A stretch of 64,000 bases of DNA from Paramecium octaurelia (Eukaryota; Ciliophora; Oligohymenophorea; Peniculida; Parameciidae): the NCBI GenBank assembly GCA_905182995.1, contig CAJJDP010000072.1, positions 147,568-211,567 on the forward strand, given 5' to 3'. Both the position numbers and the translations under genes were made by a program. Positions within the stretch are counted from its first letter, which is position 1. Each line of letters begins with the position of its first letter. Below are positions 12,863-24,621 of the stretch, one piece after another. The notes beneath the pieces are model-generated. The model did not search any database, was not told the DNA's origin, and was given only the letters and a program-made list of their open reading frames with translations.

Positions 12863-14160
12863 TCAAGAAATTAAAATATTTTATATGAATTCCAACGATT
12901 AATGGTATTTAAGTAAAATAGGTGAATTACAATAGAAGATTTCTAGCAAATGGAGAAGGGCATGAAAATGCTCAATGTTGGAATGCACAATAACATAATT
13001 GGTTACTTGGAAAATCAAAAGGTTGGATGCAGATCTAGTCAAATGATCCTTGATCATCATATAAGTTTTCCTGAAACAATAAAAAATATCTGCAGGTCGT
13101 CTTAATTGTTGGGCTTCACTTAAACATGAGATTTCTTATTAGAATGGTTGATCATGAGTAAGATATTTTTTTGGGATCTCAAAACATTCAACTTTGGATT
13201 GCATATGTTTGACTTTTTTAATACAATTATTTTAGCTGTTTTAATGGATTACCTTAAGTATATCCATGAGATGATTTATTAAGGCTTCATTGTATATCTG
13301 AAAATCAATAGATAGAAATGAATACATGTTATAGAAATAAATTGTAATAGTTTTGTTTGTCTTTGATGTACTTAGTGGGTTCCTCCTCACTTAACTCATC
13401 GCTAAAATCTCCCAAATATTCATTCAAAGAAAGGATGAGGAAGTTCAGAAAGAGGTCTGAAGAACTCTAAAATTTCTAGAGTTTCTATTTCATTTATTGT
13501 ATGTTGTGTTAAGGATTCTTGATATTTATTAATTTGTTTGTTGCCCATTCTTTAAACTGATTGATTAGATGTATAAAAGGGTGTTTTTGACTTATTAGAG
13601 CATCATTAATACAAGTTATGAACACATAGAATTATTAAATTTAGGAACTTTGATCATCCATTAATAAACTGTCTTGGTTCTTAGAAGATATGGATTGATT
13701 GTCATTGATCTTACCAACTATGCTATGATTATTCCATATTACTTGAATTAGTGTTGGTGGATATCGTGAGTTCCGATATTGGGATGCCTAATTAGAAATC
13801 TTGGCGAAGATACTCATTGTTGTTTCTATGGAATGATATAAATTGAAATGAATTTACAAAAACTCTTAGCTTTTACTGAATAACTCCTCATACTTATCTT
13901 CTTTCATTTTCTTACCCACTATGAATTAAAAAACAAAAAGATACAAATCAATTTCACTTGGTTTCTGAATTTTTTCTGTTCTTTCTATGAAAATCTATCC
14001 AAGCATTTGATTGTGGGAACAACCCACTCTTCAGAAAGACGAGATAGCTTCTCCTTCATTAAAGATGACCATTCATCCTAACTTAGTATTTGCTAGTTAC
14101 ATTCACACCTAGCCAAGCTGTGGAGATTAATTTCTGATTATTTTTTTGTGAATTACCCAT
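12863..14160 (-). CDS. Helical protein of unknown function
   Basis: 406 residues from ATG 14160 (MGNSQKNNQKLISTAW) with three introns of 23, 26 and 28 nt. These restore one continuous frame, which argues for a live gene. The sequence is alpha-helical in look, rich in Gln, Ile, Leu and Lys, with blocks such as DEWSSLMKEKLSRLSEEWVV and a C-terminal hydrophobic helix set (SNIEHFHALLHLLEIFYC). The start MGNS could be an N-myristoylation signal. No known domain was recognised. It lies 67 bp from the ITPK-like gene and 25 bp from the GAF gene, all on the same strand. Confidence 0.75.
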
Positions 14161-14185
14161 TTATATTTAATAATTTTAATTAATA

Positions 14186-15996
14186 TCATAATTATTAGGT
14201 ATGCACTTTACATTACAATAAAGATTAAGCACAGTGCTAACAAAAGAGCTCCAACATATCTAAATCGATTGAATTGATCTTGGCATCACTATTAGAAGAA
14301 ATATTCCCAATCCCCTTCACATTAACAACCTGAATGGCCCCAATGATCTAATGACTTTGTGTTTTCAAAGGCATACAAATCACAGGCATATTTGTTTCGA
14401 TGTCAATATTTGGATTGAATATGGGACTTGTATAACAATTGCTTACTGCCACCAATTATGAATCTTCAATGCATTTTCCCACAATCCCTATCAGATTCTA
14501 GGTCTCTGTCATCTTGCCATCTTTGTTGATATGATATAAACAATTGTCCCAATAGACCACCTTTGCCTGATCGACATTCATCAATGATCTAAGACGCTCT
14601 TCAGAAGACAGCAATAATTCTACTATGTTATCCTTTTTGAACAGACAGCCCTATAAAATGATGCCTGTTCTGATGATATGTCTGAGCTTATTTTGTATCA
14701 ACATCTAGGCGTCATGATTCAAGGCATTCTTAAGAACACTCTTACTAAACTCAGCCATAATCTATAACAAAGCTTCATCATCCTTAGTAAAGAAACCGTT
14801 AGACTTATTGACACATTGGAGTACTCCAACACACTTGTCGCCATCTAAAATGGGAGAGACCAAAAGAGTCTTAGTTTTGTAGTTGCTCTTTGCATCTTGT
14901 TGTGTATTAAATCTTTAATCTCTGTAGGCATCTTCAATATTCAAGATTGTATGATTCTAGGCCACAAAACCAGCCAACCCCTGACCAATTTGCAGTCGAA
15001 TGGTAGTGGATGTTCCTTTGGCCACTCTAGTCCACAGTTCCTTTTTGGCTTGATCCACAATGAAACAGGATGCTCTATCACATTCCAAACAATCAACACA
15101 TTTGTCAATAATGTTTTGGAGTGCATCATCTAGGAGGACTGAGGTGTTCATTTGCAATGCTCCAGTCACGATCTTTTTCAATCTCAAGACCAATATAAAT
15201 AATTATTGATGGTCTGACATCACTCTCTTAAATTTATCAAACAGAAATGACAATTTCTATGCAGATATTGATTGAATGATTTCACTAAAGATCTCTTCAG
15301 AGTCTAAGAGCACTTTCATCAATGAGACAGTGCCATCTTGATTGTATTAAGCGGTTGCGTCTTCATCAGCTATCATATGACAAATTCTTTAGTACATAGT
15401 TGAATATTTAAAATAGCATTTGTTCTGAAGCAATCCTCCTATTGTAGAATATCATAAAAGTTGGATGACCCAGATGTATTTCTCTCACTTTTGAATGTGT
15501 CTCCTTCCTCCTGATGGTACTTCAATAATGTTGGATTACGAAATGTCTATCGTCGATATAATTTAATAGTTTATGTATTATCCTCCGGCTATTTATTAAC
15601 CTTTTTCTCAAGAGGCATTAATGACTTGTGATTCTTAATTTTTACATTTGATTTACTTCCTTAATTTGATTGTCTCTCATCTCGCAAGATACTCAATTTC
15701 GTCTAATTAGCTTGCATCAAATATTCATTGATGTGAGTCAATCTATCAATCTCCTTCTATTGAAGTTTCACTAAATCTTGCAGTTTCCGTACTTAGTCCT
15801 CCTTGTTTTCCACTTGTAAATGTAGTTTCTCTATTTCTTTTTATAAACTCTTCTAATTCTCGTTCAATCTCTTGACCAAATCCTCTTGACCATCGAATTC
15901 CTTGTTCTTTGGTGATGCCATCAAAGTGCTACGCTCTGTTTTTATTTTATATTTTTTGTTATTTTCAAATGTATTAGATTCCTATAATTTACTCAT
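14186..15996 (-). CDS. GAF-domain signalling protein
   Basis: 594 residues with one 26-nt intron (GTACTAAAG...GATAG). The N-terminal 150 residues form a coiled coil (QKEIEKLHLQVENKED). Then comes a clear GAF domain: CVDCLECDRASCFIVDQAKK, ELWTRVAKG, IRLQIGQGLAGFVA, NIEDAYRDQRFN and ILDGDKCVGVLQCVNK are the standard GAF blocks of phosphodiesterases and adenylate cyclases. A second, weaker GAF-like region follows (VVYWDNCLYHINKDG ... MPVICMPLKTQSHQIIGAIQVVN). No cyclase or phosphodiesterase catalytic domain follows, so it may be a cyclic-nucleotide or redox sensor or adaptor. The family is established; the ligand is unknown. Confidence 0.85.
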
Positions 15997-16476
15997 TTAT
16001 TTAATAAACACAAATAAGACCAATTGATACACAAATTTAATCAAAGCAATCACACTTTCCAGTTATACAAAATTGAGCGTTTGTCATTCTATTTTCCATA
16101 ACTTCGTAATTTTCATTACTGAAGAATCCATACCAACATTGTGTTTAAATAGAACATTTCATTATTTATATAATAATTATAATCCACTCTCCATTGCATT
16201 CCCTCTCCAATTATACAATTTAATCATCTTTTGGTTGCAATTCTTATTACTCCATCTCAATTGGAATTCCATCTTAACTAGACTTTGGTCCTTCAATTAA
16301 ATGAACTCCACTCAAGTTATCTAAATTAAGGGGTGCTGTGTTATTTATATTAATTCTGTTAAATTCTAATCAAGTGGAGTCTTCATTTAGTTAATTCAAA
16401 GACATTTGATTCTGACCTGCAATCTATTTATAAATCACAGACTTCGCAAGTCATTATTAATTACAAAATATAAATA
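15997..16476. other. Divergent intergenic region
   Basis: About 480 bp between the GAF gene start and the next plus-strand gene. No coding frame is supported. Confidence 0.5.
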
Positions 16477-17333
16477 ATGAAAAAGCATCCTTCTGAAAAT
16501 TTATTAGATTATTGTGTGTATTACAAAGACAGATAACTTCCAGCTTTACATAAAACTGAGGCAGTTAAAAGAGCCCTGATCATGGATTCAATAACAAACA
16601 ATGAACACCCCCTCAATCAGTTGATCGAAAAAAAACAAACATTTGTACCCTTCATCAATGAAAGGGATAGTATGGGTAGACTGATATCAAGTGAATCTTA
16701 CCATAGAAAAAGAAAAAGTGATGCATCCAGTATCTTTAATTCTCCAAAAAGCAGTCATCACTTTCTCAGCAAGAACTCGATTTCAAATACAAGTAGTTTG
16801 TATGAGAATTCACTACCTGCCACAAGGCTAAAATTAAAGAATCTTTTGGGAGGCACTCCTGAAAATACAGAATTAATTTAATCTACTTTATTAGCTAGTT
16901 AAAGCGAATTTAAATAATCTTTCTAGTTCAATTCCAAACACAACCAGATCTCTTTGAGATTACATAGAAAGAACAATAGTCTCTAAAATAAACTGCCTCA
17001 ATTTGGTCGAGAATCTAGGATTCCAGAATTAAAATTGTTCAAGTAACCAACTACACCCCAAGCCACTCGATTCTTTTAAAGCAATTATGTGATAGAAATG
17101 TTTAATTAAAATAAGTATGAAATCTTAAAAATAATAAAAGGATCCCTGATTACAAAATGCAATATGTAATTTTGATGGAAAGAATGAGTAAATTTTAATT
17201 GGAATTTTTGAAAGATGTTTCTGCAAATGAAAGAAGAAGAACATTCGTTAAATTGGACAAGAATAGAAGATTCAAATTAAGTTTATTGTTACTAATTTCT
17301 AAAGCTTAAACCCAGTACGGAATGTTATAATGA
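16477..17333 (+). CDS. Small basic Ser/Asn-rich protein, unknown
   Basis: 276 residues from ATG 16477 (MKKHPSENLLDYCVYY), with a 26-nt intron at 17115-17140 whose removal joins two open frames exactly. The N-terminal two thirds are basic and Ser/Asn-rich (HRKRKSDASSIFNSPKSSHH), and thus likely disordered. The C-terminal part (IPDYKMQYVILMERMSKFQ, then NERRRTFVKLDKNRRFKLSL) looks helical. No domain was recognised. The stop lies 18 bp before the aspartic-protease pseudogene. Confidence 0.7.
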
Positions 17334-17351
17334 TTTGTATATAATTTATGG

Positions 17352-18160
17352 ATGATAATAGTTTAATTGTTAATTAGTGTTGCATGTATTCACTTTGTTT
17401 TAGCTAAATATACAATATTTTTAGACACTAAGCAAGTGTAGGAAAGTTCCTTCTTAATTGATATCAACCCAACTCAATTGGAATAAAATAACACCTTGCA
17501 ATTACAAAAATTTTATATTTATTAATATTTAGGTCAAATCAGAGTTCTCTCTAAGACTCAATAAACGCTTTAAAGTGATATTTGACACAAGTTCATCGTA
17601 AATGTGGTTACCAAGTGTCAATTATTAAAGATGAAATAAAAATTAAATAGGAATTGTCTTTGGATAATTAAGAATTCACTTTGGAACCTTAATTCTATAT
17701 TCACACTAAACATCATGAACCTATTTGTTACATCTTGATATCAGATATTCGATCTTACAATAACCAGTTAATGATCTTAGGCAGTCCATTTATGAGAAAT
17801 TATTACACTATATTTGATAAACAAAGTAGTTAGTTCGGTTTAGGTGAATCCATTAATTATACAGAATCACACCCAACAAGGAATTTGCTTAAGAACTTCC
17901 TTGCTTTGATTATCTGCACCATTATTGCCATTGGAATAATAAAGGTCATCAATTATATTATGGAATGTGAATTAAGAAAATACAAAAATCAAAAGTCTTT
18001 AATGGTAAATGTACTTAATTAATATTCTCACATTGTGTATAATGCATAATAAATATCAAAAATTACAAAATTAAGAAATAGTCAACAACAACTTTTTTTT
18101 TCACTCTTCTCCTATTCGCTTTATTTGCCATTCAGTGTTATATTGTAATAAGGAGATTGA
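17352..18160 (+). pseudogene. Pepsin-like aspartic protease pseudogene
   Basis: The start MIIVQLLISVACIHFVLA looks like a signal peptide. A block YLGQIRVLSKTQQT follows, then in the next frame VIFDTSSSQMWLPSVNY, which matches the first catalytic loop (usually VIFDTGSSWLWVPS) with the catalytic-loop Gly changed to Ser. A third frame carries the C-terminal end: PICYILIS, then ILGSPFMRNYYTIFD (the standard ILGDxFLRxYYxVFD block), and a membrane helix (FLALIICTIIAIGIIKVINYI). The middle of the enzyme, including the second catalytic Asp, is absent. So the gene has at least two frame changes and a large internal loss. Its last 80 bp overlap the Rab gene on the other strand. Confidence 0.75.
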
Positions 18161-19435
18161 TTACTTTGAGATTTACTTTTTTTCCTCATTTTTCCATTAA
18201 AATTAACCTTAATTCCTAACATCTATTTTTATGGAACAAATGTACTTAATCATCTAAATTAATTTATTTTGTTTCGATTTTTCTTAAAATTTTATTTGCT
18301 ACACTCTCGAAGACAACATCAACATTCTTCCCTGTTTTTGCTGAAGTTTCATAAAAATCTAACTTCTCTTATTATGCATATTCTTCCACTTCCTCAATTG
18401 TCACATCTTTTTTAGGAATATCTGATTTGTTGCCAACAAGTACTAATTCAATCTTATCACAAGAAAAAGTCTTTATTTCTTTTAACCACTTTTTAATGTC
18501 TTCAAACGTTGATCTTCTACTAAAATCAAATACAAGTAATCCTCCAATGGCCCCTCTATAATATGATCTTGTGATCGATTTGAATGAATCTTGTCCTGCC
18601 TATCAAATTCTATTCAACATATAATACTGTATCCCAAATCTGCAGCTTTATCTATTAATCATTTATCTTTATGGTTTTATAGCCGAACTCTACACCCACT
18701 GTACTCTCTGTATGATCACAAAATTTGTTTTCTGTGAATTGCAACAATAAACACGATTTCCCGACATCTTTAATAGGTTTATTCATTTCTTTACTTGTAT
18801 CGCCTACGACTATGTACTTAAACATGTAATTATAATCATTGCTCATTTTATTTAATAAAATAAAAACTAAACATTTCTGATTAAAACATTTATATTACAA
18901 TATATTCAAATACGAATTAGCCATTACTATCTAAGAACTATTCTAAGTAATTTAATTCATCCTCTATTATTTGAATTCTTCTTTATTATGCTTATATTCT
19001 ATTTTGAATAGAGTAGGAATCTATCTCAATTCATTTTGTTATTGCATCTTTCTTAAATTGGTTTAATTCTTCTCATCGTTGTATTATCTTTATAACACAT
19101 TTAATCAAACTTAATGGGTACTGTTATTATAAGAATTAACTCTAACTAATGGAGGCCTATTGAAGAAGGTGAGTATTATAGGAGGGCATTGAAAAAAATC
19201 TTTAATCGATAGTTTTCTCTGTAGAGTTCTTAAATAACTCCTTGAGATTGAATCAGTCTCGTATACGTTTCCTAGTATTTTATATCTGCATATATCTTAT
19301 TTTTGATTAAATTTCAAGTTTATTTTTTTATTGTTAAAATACTACCAACTGTTCTCGATAGATATGTATCTAATTTATATTTACTTAATTTAATGTGATT
19401 CCAAAACCAAATTTGGATTTGAATTCTAATTTACA
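18006..19435. repeat. Direct repeat A, copy 1 (contig overlap)
   Basis: This 1,430-bp block recurs at 19437-20866 with a constant offset of 1,431 bp. No difference was noticed, including in non-coding parts. The two copies are separated by a single N. Best read as the same sequence at the ends of two contigs. Confidence 0.9.
18082..18846 (-). CDS. Rab-family small GTPase
   Basis: 228 residues after removing introns of 27, 28 and 23 nt, which restores a standard Rab. The start is MSNDYNYMFKYIVVGD, then the P-loop GDTNVGKS (Asn where Rab2-like proteins have Gly), TVGVEFG, WDTAGQDSF, YYRGAIGGLLVFDF, VGNKSD and ETSAKTG. The C-terminus is Lys/Ser-rich and ends in -CC, the double-geranylgeranylation signal that anchors Rabs in membranes. 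The first intron splits the P-loop. Overall it is closest to the Rab2/Rab4 group, working in vesicle traffic at the ER, Golgi or endosome. The subfamily is inferred only from the N-terminal half. Confidence 0.9.
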
Positions 19436-19436
19436 N
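19436..19436. other. Single-N contig join
   Basis: One N between two copies of repeat A. Its size shows a placeholder rather than a measured gap. Confidence 0.9.
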
Positions 19437-20866
19437 TAAATGTACTTAATTAATATTCTCACATTGTGTATAATGCATAATAAATATCAAAAATTACAAA
19501 ATTAAGAAATAGTCAACAACAACTTTTTTTTTCACTCTTCTCCTATTCGCTTTATTTGCCATTCAGTGTTATATTGTAATAAGGAGATTGATTACTTTGA
19601 GATTTACTTTTTTTCCTCATTTTTCCATTAAAATTAACCTTAATTCCTAACATCTATTTTTATGGAACAAATGTACTTAATCATCTAAATTAATTTATTT
19701 TGTTTCGATTTTTCTTAAAATTTTATTTGCTACACTCTCGAAGACAACATCAACATTCTTCCCTGTTTTTGCTGAAGTTTCATAAAAATCTAACTTCTCT
19801 TATTATGCATATTCTTCCACTTCCTCAATTGTCACATCTTTTTTAGGAATATCTGATTTGTTGCCAACAAGTACTAATTCAATCTTATCACAAGAAAAAG
19901 TCTTTATTTCTTTTAACCACTTTTTAATGTCTTCAAACGTTGATCTTCTACTAAAATCAAATACAAGTAATCCTCCAATGGCCCCTCTATAATATGATCT
20001 TGTGATCGATTTGAATGAATCTTGTCCTGCCTATCAAATTCTATTCAACATATAATACTGTATCCCAAATCTGCAGCTTTATCTATTAATCATTTATCTT
20101 TATGGTTTTATAGCCGAACTCTACACCCACTGTACTCTCTGTATGATCACAAAATTTGTTTTCTGTGAATTGCAACAATAAACACGATTTCCCGACATCT
20201 TTAATAGGTTTATTCATTTCTTTACTTGTATCGCCTACGACTATGTACTTAAACATGTAATTATAATCATTGCTCATTTTATTTAATAAAATAAAAACTA
20301 AACATTTCTGATTAAAACATTTATATTACAATATATTCAAATACGAATTAGCCATTACTATCTAAGAACTATTCTAAGTAATTTAATTCATCCTCTATTA
20401 TTTGAATTCTTCTTTATTATGCTTATATTCTATTTTGAATAGAGTAGGAATCTATCTCAATTCATTTTGTTATTGCATCTTTCTTAAATTGGTTTAATTC
20501 TTCTCATCGTTGTATTATCTTTATAACACATTTAATCAAACTTAATGGGTACTGTTATTATAAGAATTAACTCTAACTAATGGAGGCCTATTGAAGAAGG
20601 TGAGTATTATAGGAGGGCATTGAAAAAAATCTTTAATCGATAGTTTTCTCTGTAGAGTTCTTAAATAACTCCTTGAGATTGAATCAGTCTCGTATACGTT
20701 TCCTAGTATTTTATATCTGCATATATCTTATTTTTGATTAAATTTCAAGTTTATTTTTTTATTGTTAAAATACTACCAACTGTTCTCGATAGATATGTAT
20801 CTAATTTATATTTACTTAATTTAATGTGATTCCAAAACCAAATTTGGATTTGAATTCTAATTTACA
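19437..20866. repeat. Direct repeat A, copy 2 (contig overlap)
   Basis: Same 1,430 bp as 18006-19435. After 20866 the sequence continues into unique DNA, as expected if this copy is the start of the next contig. Confidence 0.9.
19513..20277 (-). CDS. Rab GTPase, duplicate of 18082-18846
   Basis: Appears identical to the Rab gene at 18082-18846, including introns and flanks. It lies inside repeat A copy 2. It is probably the same locus seen twice because two contigs were not merged, and should not be counted as a second gene unless reads show a true tandem duplication. Confidence 0.7.
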
Positions 20867-21199
20867 ATCACGTTTTATATCTTGAGTTCATCATAGACTT
20901 CCTGATGATGAGATTGTAAATTTGAAATATTTGAATTTTCTTATTATTATTGGATTAGTTTTTGAGAACATAACCTTTGAAACATTTATATCTATTATCT
21001 CAATTAAGCATTTTTCTTGATTTTTTTCTATTAGATTAGCGATCATACTAAAAAACTCAGAATCTTTTTCAATGATAGTATATTTTAAATTATTGATGGT
21101 TTAATCTTAAAATGAAATAATCTACATTTGCAAAGCATAATTGGGATCATCTGTTTGACCGTTATTTGGGGGTGTGTTATTATTTTTGTTATCACTCAT
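20330..21199 (-). CDS. Unknown protein, frame not fully resolved
   Basis: Starts at ATG 21199 with MSDNKNNNTPPNNGQTDD, followed by DPNYALQMQIISFQDQTI and a helical stretch. Near 21010 the protein-like reading moves to another frame (KNAQLRQQIQMFQRLCSQK, then QSHHQEVYDELKIQNVIVNQ), ending at a TGA at 20536. Further coding-like text continues to about 20330 (RIQAQQRRIQIIEDELNYLE) with two TGA codons in that frame. Unseen introns, sequence error or decay could each explain this. The end within repeat A is also present at 18899-19435. No domain was recognised; Gln-rich and coiled-coil-like. Confidence 0.4.
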
Positions 21200-22218
21200 T
21201 ATCTACAATATTATTGGCCAATTCAATAATAAATAAGATTATAATCTATACAAATATTTGCCGCTTTTAGTTTATATTTAAATTATATCATCAAGAAAAG
21301 TTTCATGGCAAAGGGAAAGTAAACCAAATAAGAACAAGCAAAATAAGTGGAAGTTGTTGATAAGAAAATTAAAAAGACTAAAAAAACTAAAGGTAATGAT
21401 GAACCAGCTGATTAACCTGAATCCCCCCCACAATCTCCTGTTAAAAAAGGAAAAAAGCAAACATAAGAAAAAAAACCAAAGGCCACAAAAGATAGATTCA
21501 GTACTTCATCAATTTAGTCTAGATAAACTCTATTACCCTGAAGTTCCCAGTTCATAATTCCCTGATCAATTGCAACAAAATGTAATAAATGTGATAGCCT
21601 CTTTTGGAGCATCCGCAGCTCTGAAGGAAATTACCAACAACCTCGGTTTATTCTACACAAATGCTGTCGAAGAATAAACTGTTCACAACTTTTTGGCCTA
21701 AGCAGAAGAAAGTGGAATTATTTACGAAAGAGCAGGTCAATATCATGTTGCCCAAGAGTTAATCCCACCACAAGTATTGAATGTATAAAGTATGTAGCCA
21801 CAACCAAAGTAAGTAGTAGTTGTGTCTCAAAGCATCGAATAAGAACCATTGCCATAATAGGCTGTTGAATCTGCTGCAAAATAACCATTAGATAATGATT
21901 AAATTGATTTTGAAGATTAAATTTAAAACTAAGTAAGCGAGAAAAAAGAGGGTATATATTTATATCTATTTAAAAAGGAATTAATGAAAATGAGGATCAC
22001 TAGAATTTATTTGAGAATTGATTAATCCAAAATTAATAAAGTTTTTTAATTCACATATTCTATAAAAATCTGTATTTTATAATTGTAATCTAATTTCAAT
22101 TAGTTTGCACTTAGATCTTCCAGTTCAAATTACTCATTTGTTTAAATCTGAATGATAGAATATCTAGAATCATACGGAAAGAAATTGGATAGATTCAAAT
22201 TACTTACTTGCTCTTCCG
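21189..22218. repeat. Direct repeat B, copy 1 (contig overlap)
   Basis: 1,030 bp that recur at 22596-23625 (offset 1,407 bp). Only one difference was seen: C at 22211 against T at 23618. The copies flank the run of N. Confidence 0.9.
21305..22021 (+). CDS. Lys/Gln-rich protein with a small C-terminal domain
   Basis: 222 residues after removing introns at 21501-21522 (22 nt) and 21952-21977 (26 nt). The N-terminus (MAKGKQTKQEQAKQVEVVDK, with KKIKKTKKTK and PPQSPVKKGKKQ) is very basic and resembles histone H1-like or nuclear tails. The middle is a compact region (LQQNVINVIASFGASAALKE, then LFYTNAVEEQTVHNFLAQ, then SGIIYERAGQYHVA) that looks like a small helical or winged-helix fold. The tail is acidic and Gln-rich (INENEDHQNLFEN). 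A chromatin or nucleic-acid role is only inferred from composition. Confidence 0.75.
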
Positions 22219-22595
22219 NNNNNNNNNNNNNNNNNNNNNNNNNNNNNNNNNNNNNNNNNNNNNNNNNNNNNNNNNNNNNNNNNNNNNNNNNNNNNNNNNN
22301 NNNNNNNNNNNNNNNNNNNNNNNNNNNNNNNNNNNNNNNNNNNNNNNNNNNNNNNNNNNNNNNNNNNNNNNNNNNNNNNNNNNNNNNNNNNNNNNNNNNN
22401 NNNNNNNNNNNNNNNNNNNNNNNNNNNNNNNNNNNNNNNNNNNNNNNNNNNNNNNNNNNNNNNNNNNNNNNNNNNNNNNNNNNNNNNNNNNNNNNNNNNN
22501 NNNNNNNNNNNNNNNNNNNNNNNNNNNNNNNNNNNNNNNNNNNNNNNNNNNNNNNNNNNNNNNNNNNNNNNNNNNNNNNNNNNNNNNNNNNNNNN
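22219..22595. other. Assembly gap (377 N)
   Basis: Run of N between the two copies of repeat B. Because both sides carry the same sequence, the gap is probably artificial and nothing may be missing. Confidence 0.95.
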
Positions 22596-23625
22596 TTATC
22601 ACTCATTATCTACAATATTATTGGCCAATTCAATAATAAATAAGATTATAATCTATACAAATATTTGCCGCTTTTAGTTTATATTTAAATTATATCATCA
22701 AGAAAAGTTTCATGGCAAAGGGAAAGTAAACCAAATAAGAACAAGCAAAATAAGTGGAAGTTGTTGATAAGAAAATTAAAAAGACTAAAAAAACTAAAGG
22801 TAATGATGAACCAGCTGATTAACCTGAATCCCCCCCACAATCTCCTGTTAAAAAAGGAAAAAAGCAAACATAAGAAAAAAAACCAAAGGCCACAAAAGAT
22901 AGATTCAGTACTTCATCAATTTAGTCTAGATAAACTCTATTACCCTGAAGTTCCCAGTTCATAATTCCCTGATCAATTGCAACAAAATGTAATAAATGTG
23001 ATAGCCTCTTTTGGAGCATCCGCAGCTCTGAAGGAAATTACCAACAACCTCGGTTTATTCTACACAAATGCTGTCGAAGAATAAACTGTTCACAACTTTT
23101 TGGCCTAAGCAGAAGAAAGTGGAATTATTTACGAAAGAGCAGGTCAATATCATGTTGCCCAAGAGTTAATCCCACCACAAGTATTGAATGTATAAAGTAT
23201 GTAGCCACAACCAAAGTAAGTAGTAGTTGTGTCTCAAAGCATCGAATAAGAACCATTGCCATAATAGGCTGTTGAATCTGCTGCAAAATAACCATTAGAT
23301 AATGATTAAATTGATTTTGAAGATTAAATTTAAAACTAAGTAAGCGAGAAAAAAGAGGGTATATATTTATATCTATTTAAAAAGGAATTAATGAAAATGA
23401 GGATCACTAGAATTTATTTGAGAATTGATTAATCCAAAATTAATAAAGTTTTTTAATTCACATATTCTATAAAAATCTGTATTTTATAATTGTAATCTAA
23501 TTTCAATTAGTTTGCACTTAGATCTTCCAGTTCAAATTACTCATTTGTTTAAATCTGAATGATAGAATATCTAGAATCATACGGAAAGAAATTGGATAGA
23601 TTCAAATTACTTACTTGTTCTTCCG
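22596..23625. repeat. Direct repeat B, copy 2 (contig overlap)
   Basis: Same as 21189-22218 apart from one C/T difference near the end. Unique sequence resumes after 23625. Confidence 0.9.
22712..23428 (+). CDS. Lys/Gln-rich protein, duplicate of 21305-22021
   Basis: The same coding sequence as 21305-22021, with both introns (22908-22929 and 23359-23384). It lies in repeat B copy 2 and is probably the same locus counted twice. Confidence 0.7.
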
Positions 23626-23700
23626 AACTTTTAAAATAATTAATGCTATTCTCTACATGATAAAAGGGATAAATATATGATATCAAATATCATTTATGAT
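23480..23700 (-). CDS. Possible short coding stretch, ends unclear
   Basis: A minus-strand frame without TGA reads as plausible protein: HVENSINYFKSSEEQVSNLN, SNFFPYDSRYSIIQI and FELEDLSANQLK. No in-frame ATG was found at its upstream end, and downstream the frame runs into the 3' part of the opposite gene. The same text is present at 22095-22218 up to the gap. It may be an exon of a gene whose other parts I could not place, or chance. Confidence 0.25.
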
Positions 23701-24202
23701 TATATTTAGCCTTCTTAATTGAGTAAAAAATCACATATCTTCATTTTAAACTATACATAATTTACAATATGACTGCCAAAGGGAGAGTTCTTATTCAACG
23801 AATATTTATGGTTTTAATAGAATAAAGGGTTAAGTAGTTATCATCTCTCAATAGATATATATATATAGGATGTAAAAAACTGAAAAGGGATTAAAAATGA
23901 TTTTTTGATTTAAAATTCAGATAGAAATTGTGAATCAGACATTATCATGAATCTTATTCTAATAATAATTAAGTTATACTTATTAATTATTGTTTTATAT
24001 TTACTAGCCAGTTAGCTAACTTAAGAATTTAATTATATTAGTTATAATATTAAGGTTATGATTTTAGATATCAATTTATTCGAAAATATTAGACAAATCT
24101 AAATAGCAGAAGTTCAAAATTAGTAGCAAGGTTTTGCTCTAAGCAAATCAAAATTATGGATATGCAAAAATTATAAATTCATTATATTTATTAATTTTTA
24201 TC
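23701..24202. other. AT-rich intergenic region
   Basis: Only a 42-codon plus-strand ORF (from 23769, MTAKGRVLIQRIF) was seen, with no other support. Confidence 0.4.
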
Positions 24203-24376
24203 ATGAATTAAAGAACTCCAGAGAAAAAGCAGAAATAGCTAGTATTGCCATAAGCACCAAAGAAAAGGAAGCATTGCTCCTATAACTTTAATGATTCAGA
24301 ATTAAATACAATTAAGAGACAATTATTTTTTTCCGAAGATGGATTAGAAGAGAACAAAATCAAATTTTCCCTTTGA
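24203..24376 (+). CDS. Small basic protein, 57 aa
   Basis: A single-exon frame from ATG 24203 to TGA 24374, starting MNQRTPEKKQKQLVLPQAPK. A basic cluster KKRKH resembles a nuclear localisation signal, and the C-terminus (TIKRQLFFSEDGLEENKI) is amphipathic. No family was recognised. It is called because the composition is typical of coding DNA here and the upstream region has a suitable AT-rich leader; it may still be chance. Confidence 0.45.
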
Positions 24377-24621
24377 TACATATTATCAATACGATTTTAG
24401 TTGTTTATTCTTTTGTTCTTCTAGAAATCAGGGCTTCGCGTTTGCAATTTCTTGGCTTCTCATTTGTTTCATAATTATAAGCAAGGAACTAATCTCGAAT
24501 GCAATTGCCATAAATGGATTTTGGAAGATTATTCAAAGTCTTAATATAATAATAATCATCGTATATAATAGTGAAGAAAATTTAATTTATAATAGTTTTT
24601 AAAATAATAGATATCAAATAA

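Noticed and set aside
18082-20277. Tandem pair of Rab genes
   Set aside because: No difference was noticed between the copies over 1,430 bp including introns and intergenic DNA, and a single N lies between them; an assembly duplicate is far more likely.
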